Positions 52,106 to 62,317 of a DNA stretch of 64,000 bases are shown here, one piece after another. The translations under genes were made by a program, and so were the position numbers. Under the pieces are notes generated by a model. It saw only the letters and a list, made by a program, of their open reading frames with translations, had not been told where the DNA came from and searched no databases. The DNA comes from Rhodovibrio salinarum DSM 9154. GTDB lineage: Bacteria > Pseudomonadota > Alphaproteobacteria > Kiloniellales > Rhodovibrionaceae. The DNA lies in the NCBI RefSeq assembly GCF_000515255.1, contig NZ_KI911559.1, forward strand, positions 1,091,548 to 1,155,547. The letters run 5' to 3'. The number at the start of each line of letters is the position of its first letter. Position 1 is the stretch's first letter.

Positions 52106-53371
52106 ATGGCTAGTGATTACCAGACGCCATATAAGGGCGTGCTGGGTTGGCTAGACGATCGACTGCCGGTCATCAACTTCGCCGACCAGCATTTGCGCTT
52201 CTATCCTACCCCGAAGAACCTGACTTACGCCTGGAACTTCGGGTCGCTCGCCGGCATCGCGCTCGTGATCATGATCGTCACGGGTGTCGTGCTGGCGATG
52301 CACTACACACCGCACACCGCCTACGCGTTCGACTCGATCCAAAAGATCATGCGCGACGTCAACTACGGTTGGCTGCTGCGCTACATCCACATGAACGGGG
52401 CGTCGTTCTTCTTCATCGTGGTGTACATCCACATCTTCCGCGGCCTTTATTACGGCTCGTACAAGCAGCCGCGCGAGGTCTTGTGGGGGTTGGGCGTGAT
52501 CATCCTGCTGCTCATGATGGCAACCGCCTTCATGGGCTATACGCTGCCCTGGGGCCAGATGAGCTTCTGGGGCGCCACGGTGATCACCAACCTGTTCTCC
52601 GCGGTGCCGGTGTTCGGTGACGAGGTCACGCGCTGGCTGTGGGGCGGTTTCGCTGTCGGCAACCCGACGCTGCAACGCTTCTTCGCGCTGCACTACCTGC
52701 TGCCCTTCGTGATCCTGGGCGCGGTGATCCTGCACCTTGTCGCGCTGCACCGGTACGGCTCGAATAACCCGACCGGCATCGAGCCCAAGGGCAAGCAGGA
52801 CCAGGTGCCGTTTCACCCCTACTACACGGTGAAGGACCTGTTCGGCCTGGGCGTATTCCTGATCGCGTTCTCGCTGTTCGTGTTCTACGCGCCGAACTAC
52901 ATGGGGCACGCGGATAACTACATCCCGGCTGACCCGCTGGTGACGCCGCCGCATATCGTGCCCGAATGGTACTTCCTGCCGTTCTACGCGATCCTGCGGG
53001 CGATCCCGAGTAAGCTGGGTGGGGTGCTCGCGATGTTCGCCTCCGTGCTGGTGCTGTTCGTTCTGCCGTGGTTGGACCGCAGCCGGGTGCGCTCGGGCCG
53101 CTACCGTCCGATCTTCAAGCAGTTCTTCTGGCTGCTGGTGCTGGATGCCCTGGTGCTCGGCTACGTCGGCGCGATGCCGCCGGAAGGCATCTGGATCCCG
53201 ATTGGCCAGATCGCGACGGCATACTACTTCGCCTTCTTCCTGGTGATCCTGCCGCTGCTGGGCATTTTCGAGCGACCGAAACCGTTGCCCAACAGCATAT
53301 CCGATCCCGTCCTGAAGAAAGGTGGCGGACAGCCCGCTGGCGCAACCGCGAAGCCGATGGAGAAAGCGTAA
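52106..53371 (+). CDS. petB: Cytochrome b of bc1 complex
   Basis: 421 residues. Eight membrane helices are expected. The bis-His haem ligands lie in [35 protein letters not shown] and [24 protein letters not shown] (in part); [18 protein letters not shown] is the Qo-site PEWY region. It oxidises ubiquinol at Qo and reduces quinone at Qi. Starts 12 bp after petA (AGGGAAA ribosome site) and ends 5 bp before petC. Confidence 0.99.
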   Translation: MASDYQTPYKGVLGWLDDRLPVINFADQHLRFYPTPKNLTYAWNFGSLAGIALVIMIVTGVVLAMHYTPHTAYAFDSIQKIMRDVNYGWLLRYIHMNGASFFFIVVYIHIFRGLYYGSYKQPREVLWGLGVIILLLMMATAFMGYTLPWGQMSFWGATVITNLFSAVPVFGDEVTRWLWGGFAVGNPTLQRFFALHYLLPFVILGAVILHLVALHRYGSNNPTGIEPKGKQDQVPFHPYYTVKDLFGLGVFLIAFSLFVFYAPNYMGHADNYIPADPLVTPPHIVPEWYFLPFYAILRAIPSKLGGVLAMFASVLVLFVLPWLDRSRVRSGRYRPIFKQFFWLLVLDALVLGYVGAMPPEGIWIPIGQIATAYYFAFFLVILPLLGIFERPKPLPNSISDPVLKKGGGQPAGATAKPMEKA

Positions 53372-53376
53372 CCGCC

Positions 53377-54141
53377 ATGAAGAAGCTGTTTGCCGCAGTG
53401 GCGATGGCCGCGACCATGGGGCTGGCCTCCGGGCCGGCCCAGGCCGCCGAGTCCACGTCGCTTCCCGAGCACACCTGGGAATTCGAGGGCGTGTTCGGGA
53501 CTTTCAACCGTGCCTCCGCGCAGCGGGGCCTGCAGGTCTACAACCAGGTTTGTTCCAGCTGCCACGGCATGAAGTATGTGGCGTTCCGCACGCTGGAGGA
53601 CCTTGGCTATAACGAAGACCAGGTCGAGGCGATCGCTTCGCAGTACACCGTGACCGATGGTCCGAACGACCAGGGCGAGATGTACGAGCGGCCGGCGGAG
53701 GCGAACGACACTTTCCCGTCGCCCTATCCCAACGAAGTGGTGGCGAAAAACGCCAACGGCGGCGCCGCGCCGCCGGATCTCTCGGTGATCACCAGCGCCC
53801 GTCCGGGTGGCCCGGAATACGTCCGTGCGCTGATGATCGGCTACGAGGAGGCGCCGGCGGATGCCGAGCTCGCGCCGGGGCAGTACTGGAACGAGTACTT
53901 CCCGGGCCACAAGATCGGCATGCCGCAGATGCTGATGGACGGCGCGGTGGAGTACCAGGATGGCACCAAGGCGACCGCCGAGCAGATGGCGCACGACGTG
54001 ACGACGTTCCTACATTGGGCGGCCAACCCGCACATGGAGGAGCGCAAGCGCATGGGCCTGAAGGTGATCCTCTTCCTGATCGTCCTGACCGGGCTGCTCT
54101 ATGCCGTGCAGCGCAAGGTCTGGAGCGACGTCAAGAAGTAG
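53377..54141 (+). CDS. petC: Cytochrome c1
   Basis: 254 residues from ATG 53377 (GGAG 12 bp upstream). A Sec signal peptide (about 1-23, ends AQA) precedes the haem c motif CSSCHGMKYVAF; the axial Met is in KIGMPQMLMDGA. A C-terminal membrane anchor (VILFLIVLTGLLYAVQ) fixes it in the inner membrane with the haem in the periplasm. It passes electrons from the Rieske protein to soluble cytochrome c. Last gene of the operon. Confidence 0.98.
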   Translation: MKKLFAAVAMAATMGLASGPAQAAESTSLPEHTWEFEGVFGTFNRASAQRGLQVYNQVCSSCHGMKYVAFRTLEDLGYNEDQVEAIASQYTVTDGPNDQGEMYERPAEANDTFPSPYPNEVVAKNANGGAAPPDLSVITSARPGGPEYVRALMIGYEEAPADAELAPGQYWNEYFPGHKIGMPQMLMDGAVEYQDGTKATAEQMAHDVTTFLHWAANPHMEERKRMGLKVILFLIVLTGLLYAVQRKVWSDVKK

Positions 54142-54173
54142 CCTTCCCACGGGCCGTCCGTGCCCGCGATGAT

Positions 54174-54209
54174 AAGGGCCGCATCCGCAGGGCGGGTGCG
54201 GCCCTTTTT
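54174..54209 (+). terminator. Rho-independent terminator of petABC
   Basis: Perfect 10-bp stem AAGGGCCGCA (54174-54183) / TGCGGCCCTT (54197-54206), loop of 13 bases, followed by a run of T. It lies 32 bp after the petC stop. Confidence 0.9.
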
Positions 54210-54318
54210 CGTGCCATGGGGGAGATTTGCCGCGGTGCCGTACGCTTGCGTTCGCGCGGGCCACGCGGTTAGGTGACCGCTGGACCCGTCAGCAACCGTA
54301 AAGCGGACACGGCATCTC

Positions 54319-55206
<888 letters not shown>

Positions 55207-55266
55207 CTGGACGCCTTCCAACGGGCGCGAAGCGGGGCGCGCGGGGAGACGGGAAGGAGGACGACC

Positions 55267-56373
55267 ATGCAGGTCGACGGCATCGCGTACCGCACGATCT
55301 GGCCGGCCGCCGACGGCCGGGCGGTGGAGATCATCGACCAGACTAAGCTGCCGCACAGGTTCGAGACGGTGCGGCTGGAGACGGTGGATGCGGCCGCGCA
55401 CGCGATTCGCGCCATGCTGGTCCGTGGTGCGCCGCTGATCGGTGCGACGGCGGCCTACGGCCTATGGCTGGCGCTGCGTTCCGATCCGTCCGATGTGGGT
55501 CTGGATGCGGCGGCCGAGAAGCTGGTGGCCACCCGGCCGACCGCGATCAATCTGCGTTGGGCGGTCGACGCGGTGGTGCAGGAAGTGCGCCCGCGCGACA
55601 CCGGCGCGCGTGCCGAGGCCGCTTTCGCCAAGGCGGGCGCGATCTCAGACGAGGATGTAGCGATCAACCGCGCGATCGGCGAACACGGTCTGGAGCTGTT
55701 CAAGCGCGCCTACGCCGAGAAGGGCGGGCAGGGGCCGCTCAACGTGCTGACCCACTGCAACGCCGGCTGGCTGGCCACGGTCGATTGGGGCACCGCGTTG
55801 GCGCCGATCTATATGGCGCACGACGCGGGCATCCCGGTGCATGTCTGGGTCGACGAGACCCGTCCGCGCAACCAGGGCGCGGCGCTGACGAGTTGGGAGC
55901 TCGGTCGCCACGGCGTGCCGCACAAGGTGATCGTCGACAATACCGGCGGCTTGCTGATGCAGCGCGGCCTGGTCGACCTCTGCATCACCGGCACCGACCG
56001 CACCAGCGCCAACGGCGACGTCTGCAACAAGATCGGCACCTACCTGAAAGCGCTTGCCGCCCAGGACAACGGCGTGCCGTTCTACGTCGCCTTGCCGGGG
56101 CCGACGATCGACTGGACGCTGGACGACGGCACCCGGATTCCGATCGAGGAGCGCGACAGACGCGAGGTCACGCACCTCACCGGCCAAACCGACGATGGCC
56201 GGATCGAGACGGTCCGCGTCACCCCACCCGATGCTGAGGCGGCCAACTACGGCTTTGACGTCACGCCGGCGCGTCTGGTCACCGGCCTGATCACCGAACG
56301 CGGCGTGGCAGCCGCGAGCCATGCGGGTCTGGCGGGCCTGTATCCGGAGCGCGCCTGCACAGCCGCCGAATAA
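55267..56373 (+). CDS. mtnA: Methylthioribose-1-phosphate isomerase
   Basis: 368 residues. RGAPLIGATAAYGLWLAL, NVLTHCNAGWLATVDWGTAL (catalytic Cys), WVDETRPRNQGAALT and CITGTDRTSANGDVCNKIGTY (catalytic Asp) are eIF2B-like MtnA signatures. It converts MTR-1-P to methylthioribulose-1-P. Starts 60 bp after mtnP, with GGAAGGAGG about 5 bp upstream. Later salvage genes are not in the window. Confidence 0.96.
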   Translation: MQVDGIAYRTIWPAADGRAVEIIDQTKLPHRFETVRLETVDAAAHAIRAMLVRGAPLIGATAAYGLWLALRSDPSDVGLDAAAEKLVATRPTAINLRWAVDAVVQEVRPRDTGARAEAAFAKAGAISDEDVAINRAIGEHGLELFKRAYAEKGGQGPLNVLTHCNAGWLATVDWGTALAPIYMAHDAGIPVHVWVDETRPRNQGAALTSWELGRHGVPHKVIVDNTGGLLMQRGLVDLCITGTDRTSANGDVCNKIGTYLKALAAQDNGVPFYVALPGPTIDWTLDDGTRIPIEERDRREVTHLTGQTDDGRIETVRVTPPDAEAANYGFDVTPARLVTGLITERGVAAASHAGLAGLYPERACTAAE

Positions 56374-56519
56374 CGGACGAGTCTCCAAGCTGCGATGGAC
56401 ACTCCCGACCTGAGACAGGACATCTGCGACACCGCCCGGCGCGTCAGCGCCCGGGGATTGGACCGGGGTTGGAAACGCCCTCGATCGACGTGCGGTCCGC
56501 GCGCGGCCGGGGGCATGTG
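56374..56519. other. Spacer, no feature recognised
   Basis: 146 bp between mtnA and the VOC gene. No hairpin or clear open frame was seen. Confidence 0.3.
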
Positions 56520-57398
56520 ATGAGCCCGAGGTCCCTGAACGGTCCGCCGCCCGAACGTCCGGTGCGCGGCCTGGACCACTTGTTGATCGTGGCGCACGAT
56601 CTGGAAGCTGCCCGGTCGACCTACGAACGTCTGGGGTTCCGCACCGCGCCGCGCGGCCGGCATATCGGTTGGGGCACGGCCAACTACTGCCTGATGCTGG
56701 AGCAGGGCTATCTGGAGCTGCTGGGTATCGTCGACCACAGCCAGTTCCTGAACGGTCTGGACGAGACGTTGGCGACGCGGGGAGAGGGGCTGTCGGCGGC
56801 CGCCTTCGCCGGTGACGACCTGGACCGTTCGGCCGGGCTGTTGCGCGAGACAGACGTTAATGTCGGCGCGCCGCAGGACCTGCAGCGCACGATCGAGGCG
56901 GACTCGGGCGATCTGTTGCCGCGCTTCCAGCTATTGCACCTGCCGCGCACGGCCACACCGGGTCTACCGGCCTTCATCTGCAAGCACCTGACCCCGGAGC
57001 TGGTCTGGCAGCCCGGCTGGACCGACCAGCCGAACGGCGCGCGACGGATCGCCGGTTTGACCGTGATGGTCGAGGATCCGGGCGCGGTCGCGGTGCCGTA
57101 TGCCGACATCTTCGGCTTCCGGTCGGTGACCAACACCGACAATCTGGTCACGGTGGATTGTGGCGGGTGCTATCTGCGCTTTACCGACGCCGATGGCTTG
57201 CTGGCGTTGCATCCCCAGGCCCGCGCCTTTACCTCGCCGCCGCCGCAAGGCCCTGTTGCCATGCGGGTCGAGGTCGCGGATAAGGCGCACACCGCGAGCG
57301 TCCTGCAGGCCAACGGCGTTAGCTTCGAGCGGGACCGCGATGGTCCGCTGCACGTGCCAGCCGCCGAGGCGGCTGGCGTGATGCTCGATTTCGTCTAG
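56520..57398 (+). CDS. VOC-family protein (Glyoxalase_3-like)
   Basis: 292 residues from ATG 56520; an in-frame TTG at 56469 is less likely. [25 protein letters not shown] opens a VOC half (in part), and [21 protein letters not shown] resembles Glyoxalase_3 family proteins; the second half ([25 protein letters not shown]) repeats the fold and ends [13 protein letters not shown]. Metal ligands would include His16/17 and Glu near ELLG. Substrate unknown. On the same strand as gltX, 55 bp upstream of it. Confidence 0.85.
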   Translation: MSPRSLNGPPPERPVRGLDHLLIVAHDLEAARSTYERLGFRTAPRGRHIGWGTANYCLMLEQGYLELLGIVDHSQFLNGLDETLATRGEGLSAAAFAGDDLDRSAGLLRETDVNVGAPQDLQRTIEADSGDLLPRFQLLHLPRTATPGLPAFICKHLTPELVWQPGWTDQPNGARRIAGLTVMVEDPGAVAVPYADIFGFRSVTNTDNLVTVDCGGCYLRFTDADGLLALHPQARAFTSPPPQGPVAMRVEVADKAHTASVLQANGVSFERDRDGPLHVPAAEAAGVMLDFV

Positions 57399-57453
57399 GC
57401 CGGCACTGCGCCCGGGTCTCTCATTCACATCCGAGTCTGGAGTTCCATTCGCC

Positions 57454-58800
57454 GTGGCCGCCCCGATCACCGTCCGCTTCGCGCCCAGCCCGACCGGCTA
57501 CCTGCAGCTCGGCAACGCGCGCGCGGCGCTCGTCAACTGGCTGTTCGCCCGTCAGCAGGGTGGAGAGTTCATCCTGCGTCTGGACGATACCGACCAGGCG
57601 CGCAGCGAGTCCGCCTATGCCGAGGCGATTCGGGAAGACCTGACCTGGCTCGGTCTCGGGTGGGACCGGGAGTTCCATCAGAGCGAGCGGCTGGACCGCT
57701 ACCAGGAGGCGCTGCGCGACCTGGAAGCCGCCGGACACATCTACCCCTGCTACGAGACCGAGGCAGAGCTGGAGGCCAAGCGCAAGGCGCAGGCCGCGCG
57801 TCGGCAGGCGCCGGTCTACGACCGCGGCGCGCTCAACCTGACGGACGCAGACAAGCGCGCCTACGAGGCCGAGGGGCGCCAGCCGCACTGGCGCTTCAAA
57901 CTCGCGGGTGGGCAGGTAACCTGGGACGATCGGGTGCGCGGCCGGCAGAGCGTCCAGGCGGGTGCGGTGTCCGACCCGGTGCTGATCCGGGCCGACGGCC
58001 GGCCGCTCTACACGCTGACCAGTGTCGTCGACGATCTGGACTCCGGCGTTAGCCACGTGATCCGTGGGGAGGATCACGTCACCAATACCGCGGCCCAGAT
58101 CCAGTTGTTTGAGGCATTGGGCGGCACGGCGCCGGCGTTCGCCCACCTGCCGCTGCTGCTGGACGCGCACGGCGAGAAGCTGTCCAAGCGCACCCAGGGC
58201 CTTTCCCTGCGGGAATTGCGTGCGGACGAGGTCGAGGCGATGGCGCTCAACAGCTATCTCGCCAAGCTTGGCACGCCGGACCCGATTGAGGAGCGGCAGA
58301 GCTTGAACGCCCTGATCGAGGAGTTCGACTTAACGCGCATGGGGCGGGGGGCGCCCAGGTACGACGGCGATGAGCTGATGCGCCTCAACGCGCGCCTGCT
58401 GCACGTCACCGACTACGCCACCGTGCGTTCGCGTTTGGAAGCGCTCGGCCTGGCGGACGCCGACCAGGACTTCTGGGAGACGGTGCGTCCGAACCTGACC
58501 CGCTTGTCGGAGGCCAGGCAGTGGTACCAGATCTGCCGCGGTACCATTCAGCCGATCGTGGAGGAGCCGGACTACCTCGCCACCGCCGCCGAGCTATTGC
58601 CGCAGGAGCCTTGGGGCGAGACCACCTGGCAGCAGTGGACGAGCGCGGTGAAGGAGCGGACGGGGCGTAAGGGTAAAGGCCTGTTCCTGCCGTTGCGCAA
58701 GGCGCTGACCGGCATGGAGAAGGGGCCCGAACTCGCCCACTTCCTGCCCCTGATCGGCCGCGAGAAGGCGCTCAAGCGCCTGAACGGGGAAACGGCCTAA
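57454..58800 (+). CDS. gltX: Glutamyl-tRNA synthetase (GltX2 type) with altered HIGH motif
   Basis: 448 residues from GTG 57454. [18 protein letters not shown] is the class I signature region; the HIGH-equivalent normally reads HVGNAR or HIGNAR in this family, and here the His is Gln18 (CAG at 57505-57507). Other landmarks are normal: [37 protein letters not shown] and the KMSKS-like [10 protein letters not shown] (about 245). It charges tRNAGlu (and possibly tRNAGln) with glutamate. The rest of the gene is intact, so it is probably functional or specialised; a second GltX may exist elsewhere. Confidence 0.95.
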   Translation: MAAPITVRFAPSPTGYLQLGNARAALVNWLFARQQGGEFILRLDDTDQARSESAYAEAIREDLTWLGLGWDREFHQSERLDRYQEALRDLEAAGHIYPCYETEAELEAKRKAQAARRQAPVYDRGALNLTDADKRAYEAEGRQPHWRFKLAGGQVTWDDRVRGRQSVQAGAVSDPVLIRADGRPLYTLTSVVDDLDSGVSHVIRGEDHVTNTAAQIQLFEALGGTAPAFAHLPLLLDAHGEKLSKRTQGLSLRELRADEVEAMALNSYLAKLGTPDPIEERQSLNALIEEFDLTRMGRGAPRYDGDELMRLNARLLHVTDYATVRSRLEALGLADADQDFWETVRPNLTRLSEARQWYQICRGTIQPIVEEPDYLATAAELLPQEPWGETTWQQWTSAVKERTGRKGKGLFLPLRKALTGMEKGPELAHFLPLIGREKALKRLNGETA

Positions 58801-58834
58801 GCGGCCCTTGGTCGAGAATTTGCAGGGTACCGCA

Positions 58835-58859
58835 GCGGGTCATCGTCCTTATGACCCGC
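58835..58859. terminator. Bidirectional hairpin at convergent gltX / deacetylase ends
   Basis: Perfect 9-bp stem GCGGGTCAT (58835-58843) / ATGACCCGC (58851-58859) with a 7-base loop that includes most of the TAA stop of the minus-strand gene. It lies 34 bp after the gltX stop and serves both convergent genes. Confidence 0.6.
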
Positions 58860-59886
58860 GTGCCCGCTCGAACCCGGCAAGGAAGCTTTGCAGGTTGGCG
58901 CCCAGGGCGTCCTGCAGATAGCCGCCTTCCTGAACCAGCACGGTCGGCAGATCGAGGCCGGCGATCGCCGCTGCGATCTCGGCGAAGCCGTCGGTGGTGA
59001 CGGCAAGCCCCTTCAGCGGGTCGCCCTCATGCGCGTCGAGGCCGAGCGCCAGCACCAGTGCGTCCGGCTGGAAGGCGCGGATGCGCTTGAAGCCGGCCTC
59101 TAGCGCAGCCAAAACCCCTTGTGTGTCGGTCCCGCGTGCGAGCGGCAGGTTCAAGTTGCAGCCCAGCCCGTCGCCTTCCCCGCGCTCGTGTGCATGGCCC
59201 CAGAAGAAGGGGTAGAAGCGTACCGGATCGGCGTGGACCGAGACGGTCAGGACGTCGCCGCGGGTCCAGAAGATGCCCTGGGTGCCGTTGCCGTGATGGA
59301 CGTCGACGTCGAGGATCGCGACCCGCGCGTGGTCATGGTCGCGTAGCCATTGCGCGGCGATCGCGCAGTTGTTCAGGAAGCAGAAGCCGCCGGCCATGTC
59401 GGTGTAGGCATGGTGCCCCGGCGGCCGGCACAGCGCGTAGGCGTGGCGCGCACCCTCGGCGACCAGTTGGGCGGCTGTGACCGCGATCTCCGCGCTTGCC
59501 ACCGCGGCTTCCCAGGTGCCCTCGGAGATCGGGCAGGCGGTGTCGGCCTGGTGGTAGCCGGCCTGGCCAACGGCGCTCGCGGGATAGCTGGCGGGCCAGC
59601 GGCCTTGCGGGTGGACGTTCGGGATCACCTCCGCGCTCGCGCCCTCGATCCGCTGCCAGCGCGGCACGATGTGCTCCAGGAACTGCAGGTACTCCGGCGA
59701 GTGCACGGCGGCGATCGGCCCGCGGCCGTGGTCTGCCGGGGCCATCAGTTGGTGGCCGTCGTCGCGCGCGGCCTGCGCCAGGCGTCGGGCGCGCTCCGGC
59801 ACCTCCGGGCTGTCCTGGACCGCGCCGTTCACCAGGAAATGCTTGGGATGGTGGCTTGCGTGGGCGTCGGACTGCACGACCCGCAT
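58849..59886 (-). CDS. Histone-deacetylase-family acetylpolyamine amidohydrolase-like enzyme
   Basis: 345 residues from ATG 59886 (GGAGGAAC upstream); the open frame continues upstream but overlaps BKACE. ALCRPPGHHAYTDMAGGFCFLNNCAIAA carries the tandem His of the active site (in part); VAILDVDVHHGNGTQGIFW supplies the zinc Asp and His; ALVLALGLDAHEGDPL is the second Asp. Bacterial members remove acetyl groups from acetylated polyamines or amino-acid derivatives. It is the last gene of an operon with BKACE, an aminotransferase and a PotA/D-like transporter, so its substrate is likely the imported N-acetyl compound. The stop lies in a hairpin shared with gltX. Confidence 0.92.
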   Translation of the reverse strand: MRVVQSDAHASHHPKHFLVNGAVQDSPEVPERARRLAQAARDDGHQLMAPADHGRGPIAAVHSPEYLQFLEHIVPRWQRIEGASAEVIPNVHPQGRWPASYPASAVGQAGYHQADTACPISEGTWEAAVASAEIAVTAAQLVAEGARHAYALCRPPGHHAYTDMAGGFCFLNNCAIAAQWLRDHDHARVAILDVDVHHGNGTQGIFWTRGDVLTVSVHADPVRFYPFFWGHAHERGEGDGLGCNLNLPLARGTDTQGVLAALEAGFKRIRAFQPDALVLALGLDAHEGDPLKGLAVTTDGFAEIAAAIAGLDLPTVLVQEGGYLQDALGANLQSFLAGFERARGS

Positions 59887-59917
59887 GGTCCTCGTTCCTC
59901 CTCCGTCGTGATTTCGG

Positions 59918-60850
59918 TCAGAAGGCGACCTGATCGACGCCCTTGAGTTGCAGCATTTCCCGCGCCTCGGTTGGCGTGGCGGGTTCGAGCGACAGCTCCT
60001 CCAGGATGCGGCGGATCTTGGCCACCTGCTGTGCGTTCGACTGCGCCATCTCGCCCTTCGCGATGAACAGGCTGTCCTCCAGCCCGACGCGTACGTGACC
60101 GCCCAGCGCCGCGCCCATGGTAACCAGCCGCAGCTGATGCCGTCCGGCCGCGAGTACGGAGAAGTGGTAGGCGTCGCCCAGGACGGCATCGGCGGTGCGC
60201 TTCATGTGCAGCAGGTTGTCCGCCGTCGGCCCGATCCCGCCCAGCACGCCCAGGACGAACTGGACGAACAGCGGTGGCTTGACCAAGCCGCGCTCCAGGA
60301 AGTGCCCCAGGGTGTGGATGTGGCCGACGTCGTAGCACTCGAACTCGAAGCGGGTGCCGTTCGCCTCGCCCAGGTCGTGCAGGATCGTCTCGATGTCGGC
60401 GAAGGTGTTCTTGAAGATGAAGTCGCGGGTATCTTCCAGGTACTTGGGTTCCCAGGCGTGCTTCCAATCCGAGAAGCGTTCCGCGGCCGGGAATAGGCCG
60501 AAGTTCATCGAGCCCATGTTGAGCGAGCACATCTCCGGCGCGAGTTGCCGTCCGGCGGCCGTGCGTTCTGCCACGCTCATGTTGTGCCCGCCGCCGGTGG
60601 TGACGTTGACCACCGCATCGGTGGCGTCCTTGATCCGGGGTAGGAACTGGCGGAACACCTCGGGCTCGGGGGTGGGGCGGCCGTCGGCGGGATCGCGCGC
60701 GTGCAGGTGCAGGATCGCCGCCCCCGCTTCCGCCGCGCCCACCGCCTGTTCGGCGATCTGCTCCGGCGTCACCGGCAGCGCCGCGCTCATGGTCGGCGTG
60801 TGGATCGACCCGGTCACCGCGCAGGTGATGATGACCTTCTCGCTTGGCAC
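59918..60850 (-). CDS. Beta-keto acid cleavage enzyme (BKACE, DUF849)
   Basis: 310 residues. VIITCAVTGSIHTP, GAAILHLHARDP with the zinc His pair, VVNVTTGGGHNMSVAER and FECYDVGHIHTLG are BKACE motifs; VRVGLEDSLFIAKGEMAQSN near the end completes the family. These enzymes condense a beta-keto acid with acetyl-CoA to acetoacetate plus a new acyl-CoA; the known example Kce uses 3-keto-5-aminohexanoate in lysine fermentation. Next to an aminotransferase that could make a beta-keto acid from a beta-amino acid, and a deacetylase. Substrate not known. Confidence 0.95.
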   Translation of the reverse strand: MPSEKVIITCAVTGSIHTPTMSAALPVTPEQIAEQAVGAAEAGAAILHLHARDPADGRPTPEPEVFRQFLPRIKDATDAVVNVTTGGGHNMSVAERTAAGRQLAPEMCSLNMGSMNFGLFPAAERFSDWKHAWEPKYLEDTRDFIFKNTFADIETILHDLGEANGTRFEFECYDVGHIHTLGHFLERGLVKPPLFVQFVLGVLGGIGPTADNLLHMKRTADAVLGDAYHFSVLAAGRHQLRLVTMGAALGGHVRVGLEDSLFIAKGEMAQSNAQQVAKIRRILEELSLEPATPTEAREMLQLKGVDQVAF

Positions 60851-60924
60851 GGCGGGACCTTCTCCCCAGTCTTTTTGTTGTGTCTGGCGCTGCTGCAGCG
60901 GGTGTTTCTGTCCGGCGGACCCGC

Positions 60925-62310
60925 TTACCCGCCCGGCAGCCCGGCTTCGCGCGCGAAGGCGGCGAGCGCGGCGGCGAGCATGCCGACCAACTCATCGAGT
61001 TGCGCTTCGGTCACGATCATCGGTGGGCAGACCATGATGTGGTCGCCCTCCATACCGCCCCGGGTCCGTCGGGAGTAGACGATCAGCCCACGCTCGTAAG
61101 CGAGTTCCACGACGCGGGCGTGGGCGTTCAGGGACGGTGGCAGCACCGCCATCGTCTCCCGGTCCGCGACCAGCTCGATCGCGGTCAGCAGGCCCTTGCC
61201 ACGGACGTCGCCGATGAAGGGAAAGCGTTCCTTCAGCTCGGCCAGGCGCTGCAGCAGGCTGGTGCCCCGGATGGCCGCATTGTCGATCAGGTGCTTGCGG
61301 TCGATCTCCTCCAGCACCGCCAGCCCGGCAGCGCAGGCAAGCGGGTTGCCGGCGTAGGTGTAGCCGTGCAGGAACCCGCCGGCGTCCAGAACCGGTTCGA
61401 CCAGCCGACCGGGCGCCGCCATCGCGCCCAGCGGCGCGTAGCCGGCGGCGAAGCCCTTGGACAGCACCATGATGTCGGGCGTGATGCCCCAGTGCTCCGC
61501 GGCGACGAAGGCGCCGGTGCGTCCGGCCCCGCTCATCACCTCGTCGTAGATCAGGAGCACGCCGTAGTGCCGGCAGATCTCGGCCACTCGGGTGTAGTAG
61601 CTGTCGGGCGCGACGAGCGCCCCGGTGGAGGCCCCGCCGACCGGCTCCATGATGAACGCGAGCACGCTGTCCGGGCCTTGGCGCTCGATCTCGTCGGCCA
61701 GCAGGTCGGCGTAGCGACGGCCGCGTTCCTCCATCGACAGCGCGTCGCGGTCCAGATAGGCGGTCGGTGCGGGGATCGCCGGCATCTCCCGCATCATCGG
61801 GCGGAAGGGGGCGTTTAGCGGTTCGTAGCCGGTGATCGCGAGCGCGCCGAGGGTGGAGCCGTGGTAGGACGGCTGCCGGGTGATCACCTTCCAGCGGCTG
61901 TCCTGGTCGGTCGCCACTGCCCATTGCCGGGCCAGCTTGATCGCGGACTCCACCGCTTCCGACCCGCCGGAGACGAAGAACACCCGGTCCAGATCGCCCG
62001 GCAGGCGGTCGGCCACCCTGGCGGCCAGTTCCTCCGCCGGGGCATTTTCGAAATGCAGCCGGTAGGCGAAGGTGGCGCGCGCCATCTGCGCCTGCATCGC
62101 TTGCAGCACGTGTGGGTTGGAATGGCCGATGTTCGAGACCATCGCGCCGGACGAGCCGTCCAGGTAGCAGCGGCCGTGGACGTCCCAGATGTAGAGGCCG
62201 TCCGCCCGGTCGATCAGCGGCCGGCGCTGGCGGCCTTGATAGAACAGGTGGGACGGTGGATGGGCCTCGTGACGCGTTCTTTGCGGGGCGGCGTTCTGTG
62301 CGTTGGTCAT
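60925..62310 (-). CDS. Class III PLP-dependent aminotransferase
   Basis: 461 residues from ATG 62310. FVSGGSEAVESAIKLARQW binds the cofactor phosphate, TRQPSYHGSTLGALAITGYE, LLIYDEVMSGAGRTGAFVA and the PLP lysine in MVLSKGFAAGYAPLGAM (about 280) are class III hallmarks; GYTYAGNPLACAAGLAVLEE follows. Substrates of this class are omega- or beta-amino groups. Seven bp after the ABC ATPase gene and 74 bp before BKACE. In this operon the likely product is a beta-keto acid for BKACE. Confidence 0.94.
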   Translation of the reverse strand: MTNAQNAAPQRTRHEAHPPSHLFYQGRQRRPLIDRADGLYIWDVHGRCYLDGSSGAMVSNIGHSNPHVLQAMQAQMARATFAYRLHFENAPAEELAARVADRLPGDLDRVFFVSGGSEAVESAIKLARQWAVATDQDSRWKVITRQPSYHGSTLGALAITGYEPLNAPFRPMMREMPAIPAPTAYLDRDALSMEERGRRYADLLADEIERQGPDSVLAFIMEPVGGASTGALVAPDSYYTRVAEICRHYGVLLIYDEVMSGAGRTGAFVAAEHWGITPDIMVLSKGFAAGYAPLGAMAAPGRLVEPVLDAGGFLHGYTYAGNPLACAAGLAVLEEIDRKHLIDNAAIRGTSLLQRLAELKERFPFIGDVRGKGLLTAIELVADRETMAVLPPSLNAHARVVELAYERGLIVYSRRTRGGMEGDHIMVCPPMIVTEAQLDELVGMLAAALAAFAREAGLPGG

Positions 62311-62317
62311 GGCGCGA

